6,215 nucleotides of DNA from Pseudomonadota bacterium (GCA_021797365.1 JAJZZU010000166.1:1-6215); one strand, 5' to 3'; counted from the first letter of the stretch, positions 1-5,377 are shown. Program-made: numbers and translations. Notes: generated by a model from the letters alone, not told the origin.

Positions 1-23
1 CTCGATATGTAATCACCCTTTGC

Positions 24-100
24 GGGCCTGTAGCTCAGTCGGTTAGAGCAGGGGACTCATAATCCTCTGGTCGAAGGTTCGAGTCCTTCCGGGCCCACCA
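24..100 (+). tRNA. tRNA-Ile2 (anticodon CAU), CCA encoded
   Basis: A complete 77-nt cloverleaf can be folded by eye. The acceptor arm GGGCCTG pairs with CGGGCCC, the D arm is GCTC/GAGC, the anticodon arm is GGGGA-CTCATAA-TCCTC with CAT at 58-60, and the T arm is GAAGG/CCTTC with loop TTCGAGT. CCA is encoded at 98-100. CAU occurs in Met-elongator, initiator and Ile2 tRNAs. I favour Ile2 because it has the C4-G69 and C5-G68 pairs that the lysidine synthetase TilS recognises, and a TGGTC variable loop like E. coli Ile2. Elongator Met is the alternative. The integrase remnant that follows at 198 suggests that the 3' end of this tRNA was the island's attachment site, and the tRNA itself was kept intact. 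Confidence 0.9.
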
Positions 101-197
101 TTAAATCAAGGACTTGCGACGTCCGCTCGCCAAGAACTCCGCCTTTTGCGACAGCTTGAGGTATGTAGCCCTCATGAACACAGACGCGAGGTGTCGC

Positions 198-1296
198 ATG
201 GCGACGTTCGCACAAAGGCCAGGGCCGCGCGGTAAGCGAGTTTGGCAAGCGCTTGTGAGGCCGTAAAGGGTACCCCCAACAAACCCGCACCATCGATTCC
301 AAAGGGAAGGCTGAGGCTTGGGCCCGACAGATCGAGGGGGACATGGATCGGGCGTGTTTGTTTCCCGGATCGAGGCGGAATCGACGACCTTGGCTGAGGC
401 ACTGGAGCGCTACGCGCTTGATGCCGCTCCCAAAAAGAAGGACGCCTACCACGTTACGCTTCGGTGCCGTCGCCTCAGTAAACGGACTCTTGCGCGCAAG
501 GCGCTGGCGGCGATTCGCGGCAAGGACATCGCGGCCTTCATTCGTGAACGGCAGGACGAAGGGGTCGGGACCCATATGATCCGGCTCGGCCTCGTCTCAC
601 CCTCTCACCTCTTCAACACGGCCCGCACGGCCTGGGGCATGGAGTCCCCCCTGACAAATCCCGTGTACCTCGTCAAGGGTCAGCGCCCCAAGCTCCCCGG
701 TGCCCGCACCCGCCGCCTCGTCTCCGACGAACCTCGCGCCTTCTGGCCGCCACTGAGCGCGGCCATCGAAACCGCCATGCGTCGCGGAGAGATCGCCGCC
801 ATGCGCCGGGAACACCTGGACCGCACCCCCCATGCGGGGGGCAATGAGGCCCGGGTGCTCCTGATTCCGGAAACGAAGACCGTGGCGCCCCGGCGGGTGG
901 GTGCCGCTCTCCACGGCGGCGTTGGCGGTCCTGGACGGGCTGCACCGGCGCCTCGATGGGCGCGTGTGGGGTATAAGGTCATTCAGGCCTCCAATATGCG
1001 CCCGGACTCCATCCCAGGCCTTCGAGAGGGTCTGCAAGGCCGCCAACATCGAGGGCCTGACCTTCCACGATCTGCGGCATGAGGCGACCAGCGGGCTCTT
1101 TGAGAAGGGCCTCAATCCTATGCAGGTGGCGGCCATCCACGGGATGCGTATTCCGATGAAGATGACCGCCGATTCCGGCGGATGGTGACCGCGGATTCCG
1201 GTCGAAGGTGACCGATCAATCCGGGCGAAGATGACCGGCCAGAGAGAGCGATACACGCACCTGCGGGCTGAGGATCTGGTGGGGATGTTGGGGTAG
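198..1296 (+). pseudogene. Tyrosine recombinase/phage integrase, multiply frameshifted and interrupted
   Basis: This was a site-specific tyrosine recombinase that would have moved an island into the neighbouring tRNA. I place the start at ATG 198 (GAGGTG at 188-193). The reading MATFAQRPGPRGKRVWQALV, then RKGYPQQ and KAEAWARQIEGDMDR, is the usual N-terminal arm-binding domain. Following the protein needs one surplus base near 261, one missing base near 348 (DR to GVFVSR), and a jump at 895-902 where GGGT is duplicated. The core-binding part is degenerate. The first catalytic box ETAMRRGEIAAM (Arg) and second box FHDLRHEATS are visible. After VAAIHG (about 1143) a repeat insert brings in a TGA at 1186-1188. 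The tyrosine box RYTHLRAEDL then resumes in the same frame at 1249-1278 and ends at TAG 1294-1296. The gene must be inactive. Confidence 0.88.
1145..1240 (+). mobile_element. IS21-like terminal-repeat remnant inside the integrase
   Basis: Four imperfect tandem units start at 1150, 1172, 1195 and 1218 (periods 22, 23 and 23). Each has the form ATTCC-N8/9-TGACC (AATCC in the last), preceded by the tip TGCGT at 1145. They sit between integrase codons, so they are an insertion and not part of the gene. Several repeated motifs behind a TG tip fit the multiple terminal repeats of IS21-family ends. That family assignment is from memory. No transposase (istA/istB) sequence is present, so this is a solo end or a deleted copy. 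About eight integrase codons (the GHKTLQML region) were lost with it. Confidence 0.6.
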
Positions 1297-1299
1297 ATG

Positions 1300-1348
1300 G
1301 GCCGCATTGTGGGCCGAACGGCCCATTCGGCCCACAGGCCATGCGGCC
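1300..1348. repeat. Long two-part inverted repeat just after the integrase stop
   Basis: An outer 8-bp stem (1300-1307 with 1341-1348, GGCCGCAT/ATGCGGCC) encloses a perfect 11-bp stem (1308-1318 with 1326-1336, TGTGGGCCGAA/TTCGGCCCACA) around a 7-nt loop. The right arm carries a 4-nt GGCC bulge. It starts 4 bp after the integrase stop, so it may have terminated that transcript. There is no T-run after it, so a Rho-independent terminator is not proven. A structural or REP-like repeat is the alternative. Confidence 0.6.
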
Positions 1349-1362
1349 TGCAATGCAATGTA

Positions 1363-1388
1363 ACCGGCGCCATAGGGCTGGCGCCGGT
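1363..1388. repeat. 9-bp perfect hairpin downstream of the minus-strand operon
   Basis: ACCGGCGCC at 1363-1371 pairs with GGCGCCGGT at 1380-1388 around an 8-nt loop. It lies about 17 bp beyond the stop of the 36-aa minus-strand gene and could protect or end that mRNA. Neither strand has a convincing U-tract, so I do not call it a canonical terminator. Confidence 0.55.
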
Positions 1389-1404
1389 GGTCGTGGTGGA
1401 GGGG

Positions 1405-1515
1405 TTATTTGTGCTTGTGGCCGCGATGATTCATCCAGGCCAACACAAGCCCCGCCACACCAATAAGCGCGACCCAACCCAAACCAATATAGAGCTGCTC
1501 CATTGGGATGTTCAT
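1405..1515 (-). CDS. 36-aa single-pass membrane peptide
   Basis: I do not recognise a named family. The frame reads from ATG 1515-1513 to TAA 1407-1405, with GAGG about 8 nt upstream on the minus strand. The peptide opens with MNIPMEQLYI, has one hydrophobic stretch (about residues 8-26, LYIGLGWVALIGVAGLVLAW) and ends in a basic, His-rich tail (NHRGHKHK). Its ATG overlaps the stop of the 62-aa gene by ATGA (1515-1512), so the two are probably translationally coupled and may act together in the inner membrane. Small size and one helix also fit a type I toxin-like peptide or a small accessory subunit. The sequence alone cannot choose between these. The gene is short and easily missed by gene finders. 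Confidence 0.6.
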   Translation of the reverse strand: MNIPMEQLYIGLGWVALIGVAGLVLAWMNHRGHKHK

Positions 1516-1700
1516 GCCCGTTGCCTCAAGGTGAGAATAGCGGCCCCTTCAAAGAGCGCGAAGACGCCGACCGCTAACGCCACAAACAACCAGTTGCGAT
1601 GCACGAGCCCACCTATGTAACCAAAGAAGCCAAACTCCCCAATGGCGATAATCCGCAAGGTTTCGGCAACGCGTTTGGCCTGTTCGTCGTTTAGTTGCAT
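1512..1700 (-). CDS. 62-aa membrane protein, two predicted helices
   Basis: Function unknown. The start is ATG 1700-1698, with AGGCGA about 7 nt upstream. The N-terminus is soluble and charged (MQLNDEQAKRVAETLR). Two hydrophobic stretches follow, about residues 16-32 (IIAIGEFGFFGYIGGLV) and 36-56 (NWLFVALAVGVFALFEGAAIL), and then a basic end (TLRQRA). A helix hairpin with both ends in the cytoplasm is likely from the positive-inside rule. The gene sits 37 bp after the 79-aa gene and overlaps the 36-aa gene by 4 bp, so the three form one operon. I vaguely recall similar hypothetical proteins in proteobacterial mobile regions, but cannot attach a function. Confidence 0.68.
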   Translation of the reverse strand: MQLNDEQAKRVAETLRIIAIGEFGFFGYIGGLVHRNWLFVALAVGVFALFEGAAILTLRQRA

Positions 1701-1737
1701 CTGGCGTCGCCTAGCGTATCCGCCATTCCTGTCACGC

Positions 1738-1977
1738 TCAAGCCTCAGCCTCGCCTCTCCGCCATGCCGGTATGGCGGAGAGGTCTATGAGGGTGGAGCG
1801 AAGCGGCTGGCGCGGATCCCGCCGTGCCTCCTTCTTGCGGGCCCTGTAGCGCCTCGCCGCCTCGGCGTTGCGGATGGCACGCGGGACAGGGCTGACCGGT
1901 CGGCCGCGCTTGGAGGTCTTATTTTCGTCGCCGCCGACCCGGTTGCCTGCCCCGATCACGGATCCCTTCCCGGTCAC
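1738..1977 (-). CDS. 79-aa basic protein with AT-hook-like and bZIP-basic-region-like motifs
   Basis: Probable small DNA-binding protein, first gene of the minus-strand operon. The frame runs from GTG 1977-1975 to TGA 1740-1738. An alternative GTG at 1959 (73 aa) has GGAAGGGA just before it and may be the true start. In the longer numbering, residues 23-27 (KRGRP) match an AT-hook core. Residues 33-49 (RAIRNAEAARRYRARKK) fit the eukaryotic bZIP basic pattern N-x2-AA-x2-x-R-x-RK and resemble GCN4 (RARNTEAARRSRARK). No leucine heptads follow. The tail has prolines and ends LIDLSAIPAWRRGEAEA, so it is not a true bZIP. A DNA-binding role is inferred from the charge and motifs. A (GT)12 tract lies 18 bp upstream. 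No lesion is seen. Confidence 0.62.
   Translation of the reverse strand: MTGKGSVIGAGNRVGGDENKTSKRGRPVSPVPRAIRNAEAARRYRARKKEARRDPRQPLRSTLIDLSAIPAWRRGEAEA
1754..1783. repeat. 12-bp perfect palindrome in the 3' end of the 79-aa gene
   Basis: CCTCTCCGCCAT (1754-1765) and ATGGCGGAGAGG (1772-1783) form a perfect 12-bp stem with a 6-nt loop. It lies within the codons for SAIPAWRRG of the minus-strand protein. It may pause or protect the operon mRNA before the membrane genes. No T-run follows on either strand, so no terminator call is made. Confidence 0.6.
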
Positions 1978-1995
1978 CCGGGCAGGGGTGCGATG

Positions 1996-2019
1996 GTGTG
2001 TGTGTGTGTGTGTGTGTGT
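1996..2019. repeat. (GT)12 dinucleotide microsatellite
   Basis: Twelve uninterrupted GT units, read as (CA)12 on the minus strand, end 18 bp upstream of the GTG start of the 79-aa gene. A TGA in that gene's frame lies just beyond the tract (2022-2020) and there is no start codon in it, so the tract is outside the coding part. In bacteria, such pure tracts slip during replication and can shift promoter spacing or leader length, giving phase variation. That role here is inference. Confidence 0.92.
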
Positions 2020-2095
2020 TCAGTGTTCAGCCCACGCTCGTGAACCCGGGCGCCACTTTGCCCGCCGATTGACTATGTTTTCGTTGTAAAACAGT

Positions 2096-2104
2096 ATATT
2101 AGCA
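2096..2104 (-). promoter_or_regulatory. Possible extended -10 for the minus-strand operon
   Basis: The minus strand reads TGCTAATAT (2104-2096), a good TGnTAATAT-type extended -10. No matching -35 is seen. Transcription from about 2090 would give a ~110-nt leader that contains the (CA)12 tract just before the start of the 79-aa gene. Tentative. Confidence 0.25.
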
Positions 2105-2110
2105 GAAAAC

Positions 2111-2230
2111 ACGTGTATGCGTACAGCATAATAAACTTGTATCTAGACATCATAATTGACTTGTAATAGTGACACGTTATATACTTGTAAGCGTGACACA
2201 GGAACAACTTGTAAGCGTCCGAGGGGCGCG
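2111..2230 (+). repeat. Five direct repeats, exact 24-bp period (operator-like iterons)
   Basis: The core ACTTGTA begins at 2135, 2159, 2183 and 2207, and a variant ACGTGTA at 2111. All are spaced exactly 24 bp. The best-conserved unit reads ACTTGTAAGCGTGACAC. Units 1-4 contain a TGT-N6/7-ACA dyad, and the fifth loses its second half. The array fills the AT-rich gap before the first Fic gene and covers its predicted promoter, so binding of a repressor, perhaps Fic1's own N-terminal domain, is the simplest reading. Replication iterons are less likely because no Rep gene is near. Confidence 0.85.
2156..2185 (+). promoter_or_regulatory. Predicted sigma-70 promoter for fic1
   Basis: TTGACT (2156-2161) and TATACT (2180-2185) are separated by 18 bp. 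TATATA at 2178-2183 gives a 16-bp alternative. Both boxes lie in the 24-bp repeat array, so occupation of the repeats would block RNA polymerase. Expected transcription start is near 2192, which is downstream of the TTG codon that opens the Fic1 frame. Confidence 0.45.
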
Positions 2231-3787
2231 AGGGTCAAGCTAATCCCCGCTCCCAATAAAAAACTGGCTGGCTCGCTGAGCGCCTTGCAGGCCCTCCAGA
2301 AGGGAGGCCAGCGCGTCTTCCAATCCAAGAGCCTCGACCGCCTCCATCGCGAGCGTCTGCTGCGCAACGGCTTCGTTCAGGAGGTGATGAAGGGATGGCT
2401 CATCTCTTCAAGCCCAAGCGCGCGCGAGGGTGACAGCACCCCTTGGTATGCATCCTTCTGGGAGTTTTGTGCCCGCTACTGTGCAGACCGCTTCGGTGAC
2501 AAGTGGCATTTGTCGCCCGAGCAGTCGCTTCTTGTACACGCCGAGAATACCGTCATTCCAACGCAACTCGTCGTCTACACGCCGCAGGGCAAGAACAACA
2601 TCGTCAACCTGCTCTTCGGCACCTCGATCTACGATCTCAAGCAGGCCGACATGCCGCCCGCCGGCGACGTCGTGACGCGCGACGGCTTGCGCCTCTACAT
2701 ACCCGCTGCCGCGCTGGTCAAAGTACCGGGGTCGTTCTTTAATCGCTATCCGATTGAATCGCAAGTGGCGCTGGCCAGCATAGGCGATGCTTCTGATGTG
2801 CTGCGCCGGTTGCTAGACGGCGGCCATTCTGTAGTGGCGGGACGACTGGCTGGTGCTTTTCGCCGCATCGGACGCCCAGATATCGCCGATGAGATCGTCG
2901 CGGCGATGAAAGCCGCGAACTACACCATTCGCGACACCGATCCGTTTGCCGCGCAGCAGGCGTTCGGCACGTTGCGGCCCGCGACCGCTCCGGTTGCCGG
3001 GCGCATGGAGGCGATGTGGCAGGCGATGCGCGAGCCCGTAATGGCGGTATTCCCGAAAGCCCCGGGTCTGCCGAAGGATCGCGGCGACTACATTAGGTTC
3101 GTCGATGGAATCTACAAAAGCGATGCCTACCACTCGCTCTCGATCGAGGGCTACAGCGTTACACCCGTGCTGATCGACCGCGTCCGCGCGGGCGGCTGGG
3201 ACCCCGATCATCATGATGATGATCGCAAGAATCGCGATGCGCTGGCGGCGCGCGGTTATTGGCAGGCGTTTCAGGCGGTGAAGGGGAGTGTGAGCGAGAT
3301 CGTCGCCGGCGCCAATCCCGGCGCGTTGGCGCGTGGCGCGCACCGCGACTGGTATCGCGAACTCTTTCAGCCCTGCGTCGCTGCGGGGCTACTGCGCGCG
3401 GGTGCGCTCGCGGGCTACCGCAATGACGCGGTGTACCTGCGAACGTCCCGCTACGTGCCGCCGCGCTGGGAGGCCGTGCGGGATGCCATGCCCGCGCTTT
3501 TCGATCTGCTGGAGCAGGAGACGGAGCCCGGAGTCCGGGCTGTTCTTGGGCATTGGATGTTCGGCTATATCCATCCGTATCCGGATGGAAACGGGCGCAT
3601 GGCGCGCTTTATAATGAATGCGATGCTCGCCTCGGGCGGTTATCCGTGGACGGTCGTGCGCATTGAGGACCGGAACGGTTATCTTTCCGCCCTCGATAGC
3701 GCCAGTATCGATTCGAACATCGAGCCCTTCGCCAAGTTCATCGCCGAGCGGGTGCAGTGGTCGATGAAGCAGTCGGGGCCTTCATGA
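2156..3787 (+). CDS. Fic-family adenylyltransferase-like protein (class II), start uncertain
   Basis: Fic domains usually move AMP from ATP onto a hydroxyl of a target protein. The motif HPYPDGNGRMAR (residues 473-484) matches HPFx(D/E)GNGRxxR with Phe changed to Tyr and the catalytic His kept. SLSIEG (residues 327-332) fits the inhibitory (S/T)xxxE(G/N) helix upstream of the Fic core, which makes it class II and self-inhibited. The N-terminal ~60 conserved residues (KLIPAPNKKLA, then HRERLLRNGFVQEVMKGW) look like the winged-helix starts of AbiEi-type regulators, so it may bind DNA. The only canonical start is TTG 2156, inside the repeat array. Family similarity begins near 2234, where the codon is GTC behind GAGGGG (2221-2226). 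A lost GTG/ATG start is possible. Otherwise the body is open and full length. The target is unknown. Confidence 0.85.
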   Translation: MTCNSDTLYTCKRDTGTTCKRPRGARVKLIPAPNKKLAGSLSALQALQKGGQRVFQSKSLDRLHRERLLRNGFVQEVMKGWLISSSPSAREGDSTPWYASFWEFCARYCADRFGDKWHLSPEQSLLVHAENTVIPTQLVVYTPQGKNNIVNLLFGTSIYDLKQADMPPAGDVVTRDGLRLYIPAAALVKVPGSFFNRYPIESQVALASIGDASDVLRRLLDGGHSVVAGRLAGAFRRIGRPDIADEIVAAMKAANYTIRDTDPFAAQQAFGTLRPATAPVAGRMEAMWQAMREPVMAVFPKAPGLPKDRGDYIRFVDGIYKSDAYHSLSIEGYSVTPVLIDRVRAGGWDPDHHDDDRKNRDALAARGYWQAFQAVKGSVSEIVAGANPGALARGAHRDWYRELFQPCVAAGLLRAGALAGYRNDAVYLRTSRYVPPRWEAVRDAMPALFDLLEQETEPGVRAVLGHWMFGYIHPYPDGNGRMARFIMNAMLASGGYPWTVVRIEDRNGYLSALDSASIDSNIEPFAKFIAERVQWSMKQSGPS

Positions 3788-3978
3788 CAAATCGCGTCGC
3801 CCCGCTTTCTTGCGTGAAATCGAAACGCGCGCAGCGATGTCGCGCAGGCGATATGTACATTAGTCCTCTGTTTCAGAAGATGATGGCCTATGCGGAAAGC
3901 CTAAAGCCGAAGCAGCTCATCCTGTGGGCCAAGTACGGCCTTCTCAGACCGGACGACAAGAAGTTCCGTGATGAATGA
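3784..3978 (+). pseudogene. Truncated DUF6884-like protein
   Basis: The start ATG (3784-3786) overlaps the Fic1 stop as ATGA, so it was probably translated together with Fic1. MTNRVAPLSCVKSKR, then DMYISPLFQKMMAYAES and LILWAKYGLLRPDD, follow the N-terminal half of DUF6884 proteins as I remember them (VALVSCVKxK, DLYxSPLF, ILSAKYGLL). The frame ends at TGA 3976-3978 after only 64 residues, about half of the usual length, and the last six residues (KKFRDE) do not look like the family. The usual Ser in ILSAKYG is Trp here. The C-terminal half was probably lost by a deletion that joined it to the antitoxin fragment. Function of the family is unknown to me. Confidence 0.6.
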
Positions 3979-4234
3979 AAAACAGTTTCAGGCGTTGATG
4001 GGCAGTGTCCGGGAAGCCGGAAAGATTTTGCGCGGCACGGGCAAGCCGCCCCGTGCCTTCCGTTTCCCCGAACCCAATGTCCAGGAGGATAACCCGCGAA
4101 ATGGGGAATCCCGTGCGCTCTCGGACTTATCAGGCGGGACGATCCTCGGCCGACACGACGCCGGTCACGATGGGTCGGAATCCTTGGCCATCTTGTTTTG
4201 GAATATGCATTTGGCCTATACACGTCCCGCGTGA
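3971..4234 (+). pseudogene. HigA-like helix-turn-helix antitoxin, only the N-terminus recognisable
   Basis: From ATG 3971 the protein reads MNEKQFQALMGSVREAGKIL and then RAFRFPEPNVQE. This is the typical opening of the ~95-aa antidote/transcription factors paired with RelE/HigB-type toxins. After about residue 40 (near 4090) the expected helix-turn-helix (IRERxGLSQxxFA...LQNWEQGRR) is absent in all three plus frames. The frame just drifts to a TGA at 4232-4234 across the IS-like remnant. No toxin gene is present next to it. Its start overlaps the end of the DUF6884-like fragment by 8 bp. It is best read as a leftover of a toxin-antitoxin pair, with no expected activity. Confidence 0.55.
4162..4209 (-). 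mobile_element. Second IS21-like end remnant, inverted to the one at 1145-1240
   Basis: On the minus strand the tip TGCATATTCC (4209-4200) is followed by two units of the form ATTCC-N9-TGRCC, starting at 4204 and 4181, exactly 23 bp apart. The first locus has the tip TGCGTATTCC and the same ATTCC-N8/9-TGACC units. The match in tip, motif and period suggests the same element family. It lies where the antitoxin reading is lost, so it may mark that break. No transposase is seen. It is degenerate. Confidence 0.42.
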
Positions 4235-4266
4235 TATATGTAGAAAACGCCGTTTTCTATATATAT
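4234..4266. promoter_or_regulatory. 33-bp palindromic operator upstream of fic2
   Basis: The two arms TAGAAAACG (4241-4249) and CGTTTTCTA (4251-4259) are perfect around base 4250. They extend through AT-rich flanks to 4234 and 4266 with one mismatch (4240/4260). It ends 21 bp before the ATG of the second Fic gene. This is a textbook place for a dimeric repressor. The Fic2 C-terminal winged helix makes autoregulation plausible, by inference. Confidence 0.6.
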
Positions 4267-4276
4267 TTCCCTGGGT

Positions 4277-4282
4277 AAGGGG
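4277..4282 (+). promoter_or_regulatory. Ribosome binding site of fic2
   Basis: AAGGGG lies 5 nt before ATG 4288 and supports that start. No other in-frame start with a comparable site is seen. Confidence 0.6.
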
Positions 4283-4287
4283 ATACA

Positions 4288-5377
4288 ATGACAAATACCT
4301 TGCCTTTGGAGCACCTGCTACCGGGGCGATTCGATACCCCGGACATCCTGAAAAAGGTGACGGCAGCAGGTCGCAAACTGGCCGAGCTCAAGGGGGTGGC
4401 GGCCTCCATCCCCAACCAGGGCATCCTCGTGAGTATGTTGGGCATGCAGGAGGCCAAGGACAGTTCGGCCATCGAGAATATCGTCACGACTCACGACGAG
4501 TTGTTTCAGGACGATGTCCTTCCAGAAAGCCCGACAAACCCCGTCGCCAAGGAGGTGATGCGCTACCGTCAGCGCCTTACGCGTGGGGTTCGATCAGGTG
4601 CGCGCATCTGGCTTGCTTACCATGAACCATGTCCTCCAGATTCAGGCCGAGCTGGAACAGAACTGCGCCGGCTTGCGCAAATTACCGTGAACAGCACCGA
4701 AAGATGGTGCCGGCAAAACGGTCTACGCGCCCCCGCAAGAGCCTGAAACCATCATCGCGCTTATGTGCGACCTCGAGCGCTTCGTAAACAACGCAGCTGT
4801 TTTTGATGCCGACCCACTTATCAAGATGGCGCTGATCCATCACCAGTTCGAAAGCACCCATCCATTTTACGACGGTAACGGCCGCACCGGGCGCATTATC
4901 AACGTGCTCTATGTGGTCAAGGAGCGCTTGCTTGACATCCCGGTGCTCTATCTCAGCCGCCATATCGTGCGCACCAAGGCGGACTATTACCGCCTGCGGC
5001 AAGCCGTGCGCGAACGCGATGCTTGGGAGGAATGGGTGCTTTACATGCTCACCGCCATTGAAGCGACCGCTGGCGATACGATCGAAACCATCCATGCCAT
5101 CCGCACGGCCTTGATGGACGCCAAGCATGGGATTCGCGCGCAATACAGGTTCTATAGCCAGGATCTCATCAACAACCTGTTCACCCACCCCTACACGAAG
5201 ATCGAATTCATAGAGGGCGACCTGAATGTCTCGCGCCTCACCGCCACGAAATATCTCGACACGCTGGCGGAGGGCGGATTCGTGAAGAAACAGAAAATCG
5301 GGCGCACCAAGTACTGCATCAATCTCGCCCTGTATGCGATCTTGACACGGGAATCCATGCGCGAAGGCACGCCATAA
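4288..5377 (+). pseudogene. Class II Fic protein with C-terminal winged helix, frameshift plus nonsense
   Basis: Repaired, this would be a ~362-aa Fic protein, the normal length. MTNTLPLEHLLPGR opens the N-terminal Fic_N-type region. SSAIEN (residues 59-64) is the inhibitory (S/T)xxxE(G/N) motif and HPFYDGNGRTGR (4859-4894) is the intact catalytic motif. The end (LINNLFTHPYTKIEF, LNVSRLTATKYLDTLAEGGF) is a winged helix. Two lesions are visible. An extra A at about 4579 shifts the frame after MRYRQRL. In the frame that continues (VGFDQVRASGLLTMNHVLQI), the codon expected to be Gly after RKLP is TGA (4688-4690), one base from GGA. The rest is open to TAA 5375-5377. The conserved remainder suggests recent loss. 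A sequencing error could explain one lesion but hardly both. Mod follows after one base. Confidence 0.87.

Noticed and set aside
57..575. 172-aa minus-strand frame ending GPEGLEPSTRGL
   Set aside because: Its end is the antisense translation of the tRNA, a well-known artefact, and the rest runs antisense to the integrase.
1144..1188. MRIPMKM as a natural variant of the integrase GHKTLQML region
   Set aside because: The stretch is better explained by four tandem ATTCC-N8/9-TGACC units, which recur in inverted form at 4162-4209.
597..1477. Long minus-strand frames opposite the integrase
   Set aside because: They are GC-rich shadows of a gene with clear recombinase motifs on the plus strand, and show no family signature.
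1642..2043. 133-aa plus-strand frame ending in alternating Val-Cys
   Set aside because: The VCVCVC run is only the translated (GT)12 tract, and the frame is antisense to the small-gene operon.
2111..2230. CRISPR array
   Set aside because: Only part of each 24-bp period is conserved, there are no spacers of normal length and no cas genes.
2111..2230. Plasmid replication origin iterons
   Set aside because: No Rep gene, DnaA box cluster or partition gene is seen, and the repeats overlap a promoter directly before a gene.
2813..3343. 176-aa minus-strand frame inside fic1
   Set aside because: Antisense to conserved Fic sequence, including the inhibitory motif, with no recognisable domain.
4005..4625. 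206-aa plus-strand frame over the antitoxin remnant, palindrome and fic2 start
   Set aside because: It crosses a promoter-like AT-rich palindrome and the fic2 start in another frame, and no domain is visible.
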